A stretch of DNA of 64,000 nucleotides, taken from Reticulitermes speratus (lineage: Eukaryota > Arthropoda > Insecta > Blattodea > Rhinotermitidae). The translations under genes were made by a program, and so were the position numbers. The DNA lies in contig JAJKFL010000014.1 of assembly GCA_021186555.1 (NCBI GenBank), positions 18,117,533-18,181,532 of the forward strand. Direction: 5' to 3'. Shown piece after piece: positions 12,016-24,771 of the stretch (its first letter is position 1; each line of letters opens with the position of its first letter). A model generated the notes under the pieces. That model was not told the origin of the DNA and did no database searches. It worked only from the letters and a program-made list of their open reading frames with translations.

Positions 12016-12240
12016 AGTGTATGTATTTGGGAAGTGTCTGGTTCGAATCTCGGGCACGGCACAGACTGTCCAGTAGGCCTTTCGTGATTTTTCTCAGTCC
12101 CGTCGGGACAGTACCGTAAAATTATGCCACGGCTGCTCCCTTCCACATCCTTTCAGATGCGTCATTCACTACTCGGTCCGCCACTCGACGTTTTTTAAGT
12201 GTCAGTTACTGACAGCGTCGTTAAATGAATCATTAAGAAG
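12016..12240 (+). mobile_element. SINE family F copy
   Basis: B box GGTTCGAATCTCGG near 12042, then TTTTTCTCAGTCCCGTCGGG, GCCACGGCTGCTCCCTTCCA and CAGCGTCGTTAAATGAATCA. The tRNA-like 5' end is weak. Confidence 0.68.
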
Positions 12241-12861
12241 AGACAGTAATATAGACCAGCAATATTACAGTAACTTATGGGAAGCTTCATGCTGTTAATC
12301 TTTAATATTGTCAAGAAAGGTGAGACTGGCGAGACATGTAGCATGCATATGGAAAGTATGAAACTCGTTCAAAATTTTGGTTGGGTAACACAAAGGAAAG
12401 AGACTCCTTGGGCGGTATGTGAAAATGAGAAAATAATATTAACTGCTTCCTGGAGATTGGGGTGTAAAATTTGCATCGGTTTGAACTACCTGAGGCAAGA
12501 AAGAGGCTTTGTTTGAACAAGTTTTGAATCGCCAGTATCACAAAAGAGAGAATTCCTTCCCCAGTTGAGTAACTATCAACTTTCAAGAAATAATGCATTT
12601 CATGTTATTAAGTACATGAAGAATTAACTTCCACGACGCAATATTTAAAACAAAAAATCGGGGTGTGGCTGTGTCGGGGACACGGCCGTGTGTTTTACGT
12701 GAATACGTGTACGTTAACGGGTAATATTTTGTTTCAGCGTATTATATGTATGTCATAATCATTGCTTAACAGTAAGAAGTCCTTCGTATCTGCATGTTTT
12801 ATTGATGATGGCAACATGTTCCTTTAGTCGGGTTCAGGAAAGAATTGAAGTAAACAAATAA

Positions 12862-13365
12862 TTAGTGTGCTATAATTGTATTAATGATAGGTGTGTGATA
12901 CGAAAAGTACGATACAAATGGCATGCAGGATACATCGAGGTTACTAAGCAGCGTTAAGTGTTTTCCCTTTGGTGGCTTCAAGGAGCGCAGAAACCATAGA
13001 CGGTCACACACGTTACACTTATGTCCGAATGGATTGTTGACAAACGTAGTAGTGAAACGTGCACTAGCTGCTGCCGAATGTGTCGTCATTATCGGCGATC
13101 GCACACAACCGATGTCTATACAGCCCGGCGTTGATACACAAGCGATTGCATCATCGACTTGCATAGGCCCGGCCGCCCCAGCGTCAGATGTACCTGCGCA
13201 GTCGTTGATCCGCTCGGACGCCCTCATTGTTTTACGTTCCCGGCACCGCCTCACTCTATGATATGGTGTTTTATGGGTATCACTGGATAGCTGTTGAGAA
13301 GCCTTTTCCAACCCTATACGATTTATATATTTCCAATTGGCTTTTTGACGAGTATAGGCCGACAT
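12862..13365 (-). pseudogene. Helitron-like N-terminal coding remnant (tentative)
   Basis: An open frame of 167 codons starts MSAYTRQKANWKYINRIGLE and contains NPFGHKCNVCDRLWFLRSLK. The FGH.C.VCDRLWF motif is, from memory, typical of the N-terminal region of Helitron-type helicase proteins in arthropods. The reading is lost soon after, no helicase or Rep domain follows, and I could not place Helitron ends. Confidence 0.5.
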
Positions 13366-13805
13366 TGTATTCAGTTTTTTAAATTTTTTACTTTAACACC
13401 ATATATATTCACCATAAGTATTCCACACTCATGTTTTGTGTACGCAATAGATAAATATTGAGGAGAGCTGTAAATTGAAACTGAAACGAGCGTCGTAGCT
13501 TGTCCGAGTCAAAATGTATACTAAACCGAAAGTATGTGACGCGACGAAACGACCTGAAAATGGCGGCGCCTCCCCCTCCGCCGCGCGCGAGGCGTCACAG
13601 TCCCACTCAACGTAATGAATTCTTTGATCCTTTAACTATCGAGTGGTGTAATTACATTTTGGATGTAGATGATAGATATGTAGCTGCAATGCCAAACTGT
13701 ATCCCCCAATTTTGTTATCATCAGTTTTCTGAATTGGCTCCCACTACGGAAGCAAATTTAAAGACGTATTCACGTCAAAAATCTTGCTATCGTGAGGCCA
13801 CATAT

Positions 13806-14088
13806 GGGCCGGGATAGCGTAGTCGGTATAGCGACTCGCTACGAGCTGGACGGTCCGGGGATCGAATCCCAGTGGGGGCGAGATTTTCAGTACCAGTCCA
13901 GACCGGCCCTGCCAGCCTCCTATACAATGGGTACCGGGTCTCTTTCCCCGGGGTAAAGCGGCCGGGGCGTGGTGTTGACCACCCACCCCCATCTAGCGCC
14001 GAGGTTAAGGAAAGAGTAAAGCTATACCTCTACTCCCCCTCCGGGCCTACATGGCCCGTTCTAGGGTGAACTTTACCTTTACCTTTTT
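13806..14088 (+). mobile_element. SINE family B, tRNA-derived, full-length copy
   Basis: It begins GGGCCGGGATAGCGTAGTCG, with the A box in that head and a B box (GATCGAATCC) near 13860. Characteristic body blocks are CAGCCTCCTATACAATGGGT, AAGCGGCCGGGG and CACCCACCCCCATCTAGCGC, ending TTTACCTTTACCTTT. At least nine other copies or fragments occur in this window. Confidence 0.87.
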
Positions 14089-15704
14089 ACATAAAGATGT
14101 CCCATGGATCTATCCTCTCCACATCTCCTCAAGCTGTCACGTAACCCCCCCCCCCCCTCCAGGCCACCATTACTGTCACTACTTCCCTCCCTAAAACGAA
14201 TGCTGATAGTGGTAACCTTCGCTAGCGACAAGAGAGGCTGAAGGGGAAGGCATGAGCAGGCAGAGTGTGGGAAGTGTTCAGGGCCTTCGTCACTACCTTC
14301 CATGTGACTCCTCTCCGTGGTCTCAGTGCAGACTGATTTTGCGTAGTTAAGATCGACCTTGTTGCTGGTGCGTCAATCACACCTGTTGGTATTCCTGGCG
14401 ACCAACACCACATTCACTTGAAGAGCGATTACTTGTCTTGATATTTCAGTTCAAGTTACAGCCTTAATAACCAACAACAGCGCAGGTTAGTTTTACGTAA
14501 AATGATTTTGACTCGACACACGAAAGTATTTTATGTGTTGTTGTTTATGGGCGTGAAATATGGACTCCCACCCAAGTGGACATAGATTCACGGTTCTGAG
14601 AACAGGACACAAAGAGAATATTTGGAGCTAGAGACAGGAAATAAGAGGATAAACACAATTACATAATAAGGAGGTTCCTAATGTGTGCTTTTCGCGAAAA
14701 TAGTATAAATTAGGGTGATTGAAGTAGGGTGTGTGAGATGGACGTGACGTGCAGCACGCACTGAGGGAATGCGAAATACTAAAAAAAATTAGGAAAACCT
14801 GAAACGAATAGACAACTTTGGCGACCCGGATAGTGTGAAATTAATTCAGCTGATTGTAAATAACGTCCACTGGCGGGCTCTTGTGGAGATAACAAACTGC
14901 CCTGACCAGCTAAGCGAGTTCCTCAAAAGCTGAAGACGTCGCATGTTGTAAGCATTCCCTCACACAGGTTAATTTGATTTTAGTATAACCGCTACAGTTG
15001 CTACATCATCGGCAAATAACCGAATGATTTGCCAAACGTGGCCTCTTCCAGGCAAAACTGAAATGTTAATTATCCCGTCGTCAGATTTTGTATCCAGCAT
15101 GTGCTAGAGTAGAAGTGAATACTCCGGCTGTTCTGTACGATGGCCCGCAACTACGAAAAACAACCAGCCAAGAATTGTACACATTTGTCGGTCTTTATTC
15201 ATAACTGTCGGTTCATCGCTATGCTGCAACATATATATATGAAGGTCTGATGCAAGGAAATATAAAACGATTTTACATATATGAATGAAGCTAGCCATAA
15301 ATATGGTGAATGTACACAGGCATCATATGTCCATTGTTAATATATTACGTTGTGTGTTTATCTCACAAACGTCATGCATGTCAACTTACCTCACCAGTAC
15401 AGCACGACTAGTAACTCAGTACTCCGGAGCGATATGACGCGGTTTTGTGAATGGGATACTGCATCTCACAGTCTTTGTTATCGCTTGCAGTGTAAGACAT
15501 TCCCGCTAATAAACAGATGATATAATCACACCTCTTACAGGCCTAGTTTGACAGGCTGTTCAGTAACATTACAAGCGCAATGATCAGAGGCTCTGTGAGT
15601 GATGTTGGAGTCATTTTATGGCACGTAATGGTTCACGGAAGAATGGAGCCGGTAGAAATGGGTGTCCTGGGGGAGATCTCAGGGTACAGACTGATGAATT
15701 ACAT
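14089..15704. other. Intergenic, no recognisable gene
   Basis: Contains a C run at 14145-14157 and otherwise AT-rich unique-looking sequence. No domain-bearing ORF. Confidence 0.6.
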
Positions 15705-16016
15705 AAAGGTAAAGGTAAAGCAACCCCATTACAGGCCTGGACAGGCCCTTAGGGTTCCAGGAGGTTGAGGCTCCCAGATTTCTAGACAATCGGCACATGA
15801 AGGTGGTAAGGTTGTCAGCCCTACGCACGGCCGCCTTTACCCCCAGGATTGATTCCTGGTACTCATTTATGTTAGAGGCTGAGTCGACCCCAGGGCCATA
15901 GTGCGACCGAAACGATTATGTCAATGAAAAATTCCAGTGACACCATCGGGAATCGAACCCGCGACGTTCCAGCTTGTAGCGCAGTGCGTCAACCAACTGC
16001 GCCACCGCTTGCCCCG
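15705..16016 (-). mobile_element. SINE family G, tRNA-derived, full-length copy
   Basis: Minus-strand head GGGGCAAGCGGTGGCGCAGT contains a good A box (TGGCGCAGTTGG), and a perfect B box GGTTCGATTCC follows. The body includes CACTGGAATTTTTCATTGAC and ends TTACCTTTACCTTT, the same 3' end as family B. The shared end suggests both families use the same LINE machinery. Confidence 0.85.
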
Positions 16017-19000
16017 ATGAATTACATACCTAATGAATATATTAAAAATAACTGGGAATAAAACATACTCTGTCCATACATGTATAGAATAAATGGCTGG
16101 AACATTCCGAAAAAGAATACATGAAAACAGAATACAGAAGCTACTGTCTCAATTCAAACAACAGTAGAGGGGATACTTCAAAAGGAGGGAAAAGCGTCAG
16201 CCCTTGTAACCAAAGCAGGCTAAGAGTGGAGATGCTGTTAATGGTGGTGGTGGTGGTGGTTGGTGATAACGACGACGATGTCGATTGTGGCCTTCTGGTT
16301 TATAACGCTGTGCAATCTGGCATGAAGTTAACAGTATTTCTGACGAATCGCCATCTTCATACACATACGGTACCACAGTCCAGTAAGACCACAATTCAGA
16401 CTTGCATCGTCACTAAACCTTCAGATGGAATGATGGTGATGACAGCTTGATAACACGGCACATAATTCTCATATTTGTCGACTTTCCACGAGTACTTATT
16501 ACAGTCTGAAGCCCGCCTGTAACAGAATGAAAGATGTTTACAATAAGGTAACAAAAAAAAATTTAAGAGTCAGAATGACGATCGTATTGGAAACCAACAA
16601 AAAAACTTCAAATAAATTTGATGCCACGAAGGTAGGTGTAGACTTCAGTTATGTCGATTAACGTAATTGTCGTAACACCATTACATTCATGGACTGGGTG
16701 TAGGTCTGGCTTCGTCTCATCATCATCATCATCATACGTCGAATAGCATACGGTAATTAAATGATGACACTGGATAGAAATGTTTCAAGATAAAGTTAGC
16801 TGTTGAACTGCGACAACAGCAATGAACCTACAAGTTCTGCAAAATTAGGGAACTTCGTAAAGCACTAAGTAACTGCTATTTTTTTTTTCGAAAGACAATG
16901 GGTCATGGAACAGACTGCGTGATTCATTGGTTGGCCGACTGATTACATTGACAGTGAGTCGTCAATTAGTGAAGTCACAGAATTCTTTAATGGAAACATT
17001 GCATGAGGCCACCTGGGAAATCGGCTGTATGCCAGTCCGAATTGGATCGGGTTCAGGCTTCTGTTTTGACAGAGGTGAACCTTCGGCATATACATGAGCT
17101 AGGCTACACCTGTTTCTGAAACAGTCGAATATATAGAATTTCCACAGGAGACAAAATGCCAGACACTGTTGCACGGCCGGTACGTGTCTTTATGTATAGC
17201 TTCCCAGTCCTGACTTGGAAGCACAGGTAAATGGCATGCGAACGAAGCATTAATTCGAATGGAAATTATTTCGTTCTGCTCAAACGCATGTCTTTACGGA
17301 TGCTTCGTTTCTCACACGTGACTTCTGGGGCAGTAAACAGGAAGCTTGGTTTGTGAAAGTACAACTCTGGACGGTGTTTAGGCCTCAACCTATTTTCCTG
17401 ATTGTCCGGCTCGCTTTCTTTCCTCTTAAGCGCGCGAAAAACGGAATGGCAATAACAGACATTTACGCGGTCGCTTCTTCCACTTCTTCGATGATGTCAC
17501 CGGACATAATTGAGGTCTTACCTTATACGCCACTGATGTGGCTACTGCCTCAGATATCCGCGAAATCTGCAATCTGGCAGGGAATTTGAAGATACGAAGG
17601 TGGAATAGTCTGTAGTGGGAAACGATCCTGTGACATTCATACCAATTCACATGAAAATATGAAAATTTGTTGTCTATCTTATTAGCGGGGACACACACGG
17701 ACATACAACATACACGGCCGACCAGGGCTTCCTCGTTCCGTCAAGCAAACTCGATGCCCATATGGAAGACCAGGAACTTGTGACCGGAAAGAAGTCCTGG
17801 AGCAAGTTAAAACCCTGTATCAGTTTATCTGTCCGTTCCTTATATCTGTCATTTCTTAAACCGTAAGCCAGAGACAGGAGTTACGCACACAAGTTCGTTT
17901 TAATCGTTCGAAAAAAGAACTTAAGCAGTAGTAGAACAAGGTTCCTAAAATAAGCTACAGACGCGAGAAACGTCTCTTGTCACATACTTGAACAAATAAA
18001 GATGTTTTCGATCAACCTGTTCAAAATAAAGAAGGAAAATAAGTATAAAATCACTAAATTTGTAACACTAGCATGAGGGTGCATCAGAGCATGTCTGCGA
18101 CCAATGTATCACATTCCTCTTATTAACGCCATTGGGCGGAGTTGTTCTCTAAAATCTGTCACTCAGCCAATCAAGTATATCCGTACCTTTCGCAGCACTT
18201 TTATCAGCTTCATTGCCGTGTTCACGGAAACATACCACTGGCCCCCGTTACTCAGTCTGACGGATTCAGACTGCTCTTGCATCATACTTCTAGTAGTCCT
18301 CGTACTAACAATTTACAATAGTCCTAAACTGCAGCAATCACAATCAGAATTTTTAGGAATGCAATCCATAACATTACTCTGGAACATAACCATTTTTAGC
18401 AGCAGGCACAGTAGAGGGGCTTTGCTTTATCATCTTCCCCTAGCTGTTAGACGCCAGTCCGTACATAGGCTTATATCGAATCTTATCACACTAGGCTCAG
18501 ATAATTCTCCCCGCCCCAACACACATGCTTCATGGCTGCATGTCTTTATCTTCAAGCTGGCTGCTGTGGTAATCGTATAAAGAAGAGGGGATACAGGGGA
18601 TGAGGGAGAAAGGAGGTGTGCTTGATAATAATTGTTGGTTAGTTCATGGTTAGAATTCAAGAGTTGCAAGTGGTGCCTGACGCTCTAAGGACGATACTTC
18701 TGGGCCCTTTCTCCATTATGGGTGGTGCATTTACGACAGGTAGGTTGTGTTCGTTGTGACGGTGACTGTGGCTGTGGCGAAGAACGTGTGAAAATATGAG
18801 CAGTACTTGAACGACGTCGACATCATCACTTGCCGTAGCTTTACAAATGTCGCACAATTATTGAGGCCTGCAACGTGTGTAACTCCACAAGGAAGCAACG
18901 AAGTGGACGTTCAAGTGACACGAACTACGTCGACAAAATGACGTTTCTTAGCTTCACTAATGGTGCGCAGTTAATGAAGGTCTACAAAGTGGCAAACTTC

Positions 19001-20630
19001 ACTAGCAAGCAACGAGGTTGTACGTTAAAGAAACTATACAACCGTGCCCTAATGTAATGCAAAAAAACATTTAAAGGATTAAACGTAGCACTTTCTCACG
19101 CCCTGTAATTGAGTAAAGCATACCAGGTGGTACTTAATGTAAGTTAACGATTAAAATTTAAAGTAAACTTCGAAACAGAAGTTTAAAACAGGGACAGCGA
19201 ATTTTGGACCGTTTCAGTTCAAGTATAATTTTGCGATGCAGAAATATTAATATTCATTTTAAGTATTTAAAGCAGTGATTTTTATCACCTCCTTTGGCAT
19301 TGCAAATATCCGCAAAGTTTATTTATATGCAACGTGTTATTCCAGAATAAACACTGATTATTTCCACATACAGCATTAAGAGATTGATCTTTGTAATGTA
19401 GACGAGTTGTTTTCTGTGAGATAGTAACTGAATTTTAAAATAATGTAGAAGAACTCGCTTACAGTTATTAGAATCATTAAGTTGCCGAATTTCTAAAACG
19501 CTGGAGGATGGAAGTACCACTGAATTCCTGCCCGATAAAATGCTATAAATGACCGGCAGTGTACAAGACCAATGTATCGTGTACTGAAACAGGGACCTGG
19601 AAGTGTAATGAATAAATGGGCAGTATTCCACAAACAGTTTGGAGTGCTCACTTAAACTGTCTTTAATATAAATAATAAAAACTATTATGCAATAAAATCT
19701 TTCACTGTTCTAGTTCTAATGCTAATTCAGACCTGTTGTGTAAGGTATTACATTACAGATTACACATTTTGTGAAATGTTCATTTGTTGTTATTTTTGCC
19801 AGTACATACGATTTGTATGAGTACACATGATTGATGTTAACATTTTCATTTTGGATTCCTGAAGTTTCTTTATTCGGGACGTCAAAAAAAAAAAAAAAAA
19901 GATGCATGGAATTTAATTATGAAAACAGCGAATTATGACTTCTAATTTTGCAGAACACGTGTGCTAACAGTAATTCGTTTACTGATCCTCCAGCCTCCTT
20001 CCTGCACGAAAACATGGTTTCAACTAGTGTAGCTGATGATGTGTACATTGTATGGCTGGTTCAAGCTTAGTCGAACTTTCCTTGAACAATATTGAAACGG
20101 TATATACATAAAACGCCACGCAGTAGATAATGTTTTATCACCACAAATTACTGATAACATTCACGATTACTTATCAACACTCACTAGTACGGAGAAGTTA
20201 CGCAGCGTCACACATGAACAGAGAAACATTCCACATGTTTAGCGAAGATAGAGGGACCGAGCAGTCCATAAAATACCATAACGTTACTGCACATGATTAA
20301 TCGAACACATTTTATCATTTACTGATAAGAAGTTCATGGAAGATCGCACTTACCGAATGCTCGCAGACAATCTTGCCGTGAAGCCATTCAAATTGGCTGC
20401 TTGGTCTCTGGGACACACAGCAGCGCGCACTGATAGTGTCACTAACGATGATTGTTATTATTATTATTATTATTACACGCACAGAGATTAAATTGTTCTT
20501 ATCACCAATTCACCTACTTCTAAAGTTATGATGGATGGATACTTTACTGTGTAACTGGTGCTTGGCTGTAATGTGATAACGTGCACAAAACAGCGCTAGG
20601 AACTATAACGCTCACCAGTTCGAATTGTAA
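16017..20630. other. Intergenic, simple repeats only
   Basis: Holds (TGG)n at 16240-16262, (ATC)n at 16717-16735, an A run at 19885-19901 and (TTA)n at 20452-20475. A 158-codon ORF at 18104-18580 has no recognisable domain and no splice or repeat context, so I do not call it a gene. Confidence 0.55.
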
Positions 20631-20993
20631 TGCATAGGCCGGCTACTAATGTGGAGTGTTAGAGCGTGGTCGGTGGTTGGAGGGGAGGGGGCAAGATCTC
20701 TATTGGTAAGGGGGTGAGGGGTGGACGCGGAAAGCAGAGCAATAACTTTGTCAACTTTCTTTTTTTCTTCTTCTTCTTGAAGTAGGTTTATATTAATAAG
20801 TATGGGCATAACAAGTAAATGGAGTCGAAATGTCCTCGATATTTTGAGCAGGATTGACACGCTCCAAAATGTTTTAGGAGTTTTTATGTAAATTATATTA
20901 ACAGGTTTTATTGTCACCACAACATGACACGTCGTCAGGTTCCCGATGGAGAGGACTGCGCCCCACATGGGTCTGTGGAGAGTAGCTGCGAAT
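20631..20993 (+). repeat. 0.36-kb dispersed repeat, copy 1
   Basis: Shares with 33790-34143, in the same orientation, GGCTACTAATGTGGAGTG, GCAAGATCTCTAT, AGTAGGTTTATATTAATAA, TCGAAATGTCCTCGATATTT, AACAGGTTTTATTGTCACCA and GACACGTCGTCAGGTTCCCG. No terminal inverted repeats or coding domain seen. The block is colinear throughout. Confidence 0.88.
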
Positions 20994-21917
20994 AGATATA
21001 TTTAAAAAAAACATCCGTTGCGAACAGACGACAAGGGGTGGTGTTCCATATTGGAGTTTGGGATGGGGGTAACAACCCTCACCATAAGAAAATTAGCACG
21101 TTACGAAATGTCAGGCGTGACTTGGGTGAATTATTTGAAACAAGGTGTGAGGATGTGGGCTGGATTAATCCGGCTAGGGAAAGAGGCCAGTTGGCGGACT
21201 CTTGTGAAAATGATGAAATTTTGGGGGCCCAGGTAATTTTTTGAATAACTGAGTGACCGTCAGCTTCTGAAGACGGAATCTGCTCCACGGAAGTACGAAC
21301 GTGACCGTACATAAATGTTCTAGTTCTAAGAATGTGAAGTGCCCAGCCTTGCTGTCAGATTACCAACACTTTATTTTAGTTTACCGAAGAATAGTAGGTA
21401 ATACAAAATCTGTTTTTCATTGCACAATTTCACGGATATGAAAAGTGACACAGAACAGATTAGCCCCAGCAACGAATAATATGTGTGGATTTGGTGGGAG
21501 AGATTTGCTGCACCGATCCAGAACAAAGGGGGCAGTGCTTTGTAAACCAAATGTCTCGCTGGTATGAGTATACTGCAAGAGCATGGAGAAGACTATGAAG
21601 TTTATAAATGTTTCTCTGTAGAGAACTGGGCCTCAAAAACCCCTTTGATCTTCCGCGGTTTTCGCGTAACAAAATTGTAATGCAGGAATAAAGGGGTGAA
21701 TAAATGCAGATTTAATGAGACAAAACTATTTTTTAACGTATAATTCTAATAAATCCACAGGAAATGAGAATAAAGCCGACAAATTAGCGAAATTAAGGCT
21801 ACAGGCCATGAAAATAAAAGCATTCGATAGTACAGGACTTTCATCATATGACGCTGCCTAAGCCGAATGTTAGGCAAGTTATCCTCGTATTTAAAAGCAT
21901 GTTCGTAGGCAGCGTCA

Positions 21918-22440
21918 TTATTATTATTATTATTATTTACTGCAATTGGGTTTTCACCCGGTGGCAGTAGTCCTTACACTAGTACACACAATACAAATGG
22001 ACATATAAATATACATAAAAATAACAATACAAAACAAACTATACACAATTACAAAACAAAATACACACAGTAAATACAAGTACACACATTAGAACACCGT
22101 ACACACATTACAAAAACATCCACACCTTACAAAAGCATCCACTCCTTACAAAAGCATCCACACCTTGCAAAAACATCTACTCCTTACAAAAGAATCCACA
22201 CCTTACAAAAACATCCACACCTTACAAATACATCCACACCTTACAAAAACACCCATACACATACAAAACAAAATACATACAGTAAATACAAGTGCACACA
22301 TTAGAACACCGTACACACATTACAAAAACATCCACACCTTACAAAGCATCCACACCTTACAAAGCATCCACACCTTACAAAAGCATTCACACCAAAACAA
22401 AGCATTCATATATAAATTGAAAATCCCGTATTTGGTATTT
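21918..22440 (-). mobile_element. 3' end of the same non-LTR family, tail only
   Basis: Plus strand TTATTATTATTATTTACTGC, then AATTGGGTTTTCACCCGGTG and GCAGTAGTCCTTACACTAGT, is nearly identical to 58676-58760. Only the 3' UTR is present, with an expanded array of about 19-bp units (ACAAAAACATCCACACCTT) from about 22100 to 22400. It belongs to the family of the RT element at 58672-60200 in the same orientation. Confidence 0.85.
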
Positions 22441-22464
22441 TGTTATGGTCGTTAATATTGTCTA

Positions 22465-22746
22465 TTTTTGTTGTTGTGAAGGGTCCCACAGCACATGCTA
22501 CGGACGCACCGCAGCCTTGAGGCTTATTGTGCAACCATGTGATGAAGATGATTAGTTTCTTCGTTTTTCCATGTAATGGAGCACCGGTGGAATGAAATTG
22601 ACAGCGGAAAACCGAAGTGCTCGGGGAAAAACCTGTCCCAGTGCCACTTTGTCCACCACAAATCCCACATGGACTGACCCGGGATCGAACCCGGGCCTTA
22701 GCGGTGAGAGGCCGGCGACTAACCGCCTGAGCCATGGCACGGCCAT
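22465..22746 (-). mobile_element. SINE family C, tRNA-derived, full-length copy
   Basis: Minus-strand head GCCGTGCCATGGCTCAGGCG with B box GGTTCGATCCCGGG, then CAGTCCATGTGGGATTTGTG and TCACAACAACAAAA at the 3' end. It inserted next to the LINE 3' tail at 21918-22440. Confidence 0.82.
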
Positions 22747-23346
22747 ATTGTTTGTTACTACCGTTTGAAATTGTTTGTATTTACCAGTTTACTACTTTTA
22801 TCGTTTATTCTTAATTCAGCTTCTGAGTTTTATTGCTAGCACTGACTTGTGCCCATTTGAAGTACCATGTAAATAGTCAGCCTTTATTAACCAAACTAAG
22901 AATGTCAGACTAATTTAGAAGGGAAATATTACTTTGAAAAAAATGTTTTTACTAGATGCCTCGTACTTATGACAAAATTCTTATCATGAAAGCCTTTTGC
23001 TGGATATTAAGTGCTTAAAACTCTCTGGCTGTAGTATGTGTAATCTTATACCATATGGGATTCGCAGGTAGTTTGCTGAATGTATCTACGAGTATTTGGA
23101 ATACGGGTTTGCGGGGCAAAGAAGTTCGAGGACCGCTGCTCTGGACATACGCTCAGCGTCACTCATAATTTCACACGTCGTGCTTGTACATGATAAAGTC
23201 AAAAGAGAAAAATGTGGCGTTGTTAACACTTAGCATCTGTTGTCGACTGTCCCGTAAATTTCGGGCTACGTAATGAATGGCCGGTTGTGATCAAAGGCCT
23301 AATCACCTGCTCCAGTGTCAGTGTAGAGAATAGAGTTTTACGTCAG

Positions 23347-23640
23347 GGCAGGGCCGGACAAAGGGGTGGGCCAGCCGGGCAGCTGCCCGGGGCACCAACC
23401 TACAATAGGTGTTAAGACGTCACTGGAATAATCGGAAGTATGGTGCTAGTAACCCCAGGCTTCAACACGTGAAAGAATTTCTCAGAAAAATTATCTGCAA
23501 TTTGGGCACGTGCCCTCAAAAAGTTCGCCAGCCCTGTCCGAGACCGAAAATTTTTAAAGAAAATTGGTTTTAAGGGGCGCCAAATTATTGGCCTGCCGGG
23601 GCGCCCACATGTCTCGGGCCGGACGTGCGTCAGGGTCTGC
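23347..23640. mobile_element. Possible hAT-like element with CAGGGCCGG end
   Basis: CAGGGCCGGACAAAGGGGTG begins the block, and GCCAGCCCTG near 23529 and GGGGCGCCCACATGTCTCGG near 23600 suggest one or two nested ends. A similar end occurs near 38075-38096 (GGCGGCCCTG). The boundaries are unclear. Confidence 0.35.
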
Positions 23641-24486
23641 TGTCTACATCCTAAGGCCCAAGTCAGCAGCCTTCTGTTTCATTTCGTACGCCTTGTCCGG
23701 GGGGGGGGGGGGGAGAAATATTGGTGGCTTTCGAGGCTGTCAGTCCTGACATGCCTGTCAATGTTTCCCAAGGCTTAAAGTTGTAAACGAATGTCAATTT
23801 AGAAAACACATTTCTGGAAACTAAATTACATGCTTTTAATATATCAACGTGTTACATGTTTTTTTGCCGCACACCCATCTGTGAAATCTGTATTATGGTG
23901 ACATGTGCCTCTACAGTTAATATCTTCAGCCATTCAGGGAAAACCCTCGAAATCTTCCATTGGTTAAGAGAGACGACGATTCTGCACTGCGTAGTAATGA
24001 GAAATAAATCGAAAACTCCAGGCAGCAATTAATAACAGTACGTCGTCGTAAGCTGTAACACGTCGCCTCATGGATGCGGCTACACTGCAATGTGATCCGT
24101 CAGTAATTGCAATCACGCTGTATGTAAACAGTTCGTTGTTTGCACTGCTGTAGTAAGGTTGTTGCTTTCCTGCCAGCCTTTTTTCACACGTTACATGCAT
24201 GATGTGGGCGAAGTTGAAGTCGTATACTCCCGTGTTTCATCACCGACACTGCAGAACGAATTTGGACCAAATCTGGTGTTGGAAGTCTACTCGAAAATTT
24301 CCTTGGCGCATTTAAATTTGTTTGCAGTGGAACGTTATAACCCGTTCCCACGAAGCGCTGGTACCCACCTCCAACGTCCAGTGTCATAATTCATCGTGCT
24401 TCAGTTACATTTCAGGAAGTAAGCCGGCCTTTCATTTTCCTAGCCGCCTTTCAGTTTGACATTTAGTGTCTTTATCACCACAATAC

Positions 24487-24757
24487 GCCGATCCAGTGGC
24501 CGAGTGGTCTAAGGCGTGGGTCTTCGGCCGCTCGCTTGCTAGGATCGTGGGTTCGAATCCCACCGGGGGCATGGATGTTTGTCTCTTGTGAGTGTTTGTG
24601 TGTTGTTGTCAGGTAGAGGCCTCTGCGACGAGCCGATCCTTCGTCCAGGGGAGTCCTACCGACTGTGGTGTGTCTCTCAGTGTGATCAAAAGACATTCAA
24701 AACCTCGACACTGAAACGGGAAATCCGGAGTAGGTAGAAGAGGACGACAAAAAAAAA
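24487..24757 (+). mobile_element. SINE family A copy with perfect target-site duplication
   Basis: It has the same tRNA-like head and B box as the copy at 745, but ends in poly(A) rather than (GAA)n. It is flanked by a perfect 14-bp duplication, ATCACCACAATACG, at 24474-24487 and 24758-24771. That is the signature of target-primed insertion and shows the copy is fairly young. A family-B SINE starts immediately after the second repeat. Confidence 0.88.
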
Positions 24758-24771
24758 ATCACCACAATACG

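Noticed and set aside
13500..13817. Plus-strand ORF with a proline run and possible small protein.
   Set aside because: The proline run comes from a C-rich stretch, and the rest has no recognisable motif.
18104..18580. A 158-codon plus-strand ORF.
   Set aside because: No recognisable domain, no codon or splice support, and it lies in CpG-rich intergenic sequence. This length occurs by chance at this scale.
22100..22400. Regularly repeated 19-bp units suggestive of a CRISPR-like or satellite array.
   Set aside because: Units are contiguous without unique spacers and lie inside a LINE 3' UTR in a eukaryotic genome.
22465..22746. ORFs of 109 and 64 codons with repeated arginine-rich text.
   Set aside because: They are frames through a family-C SINE.
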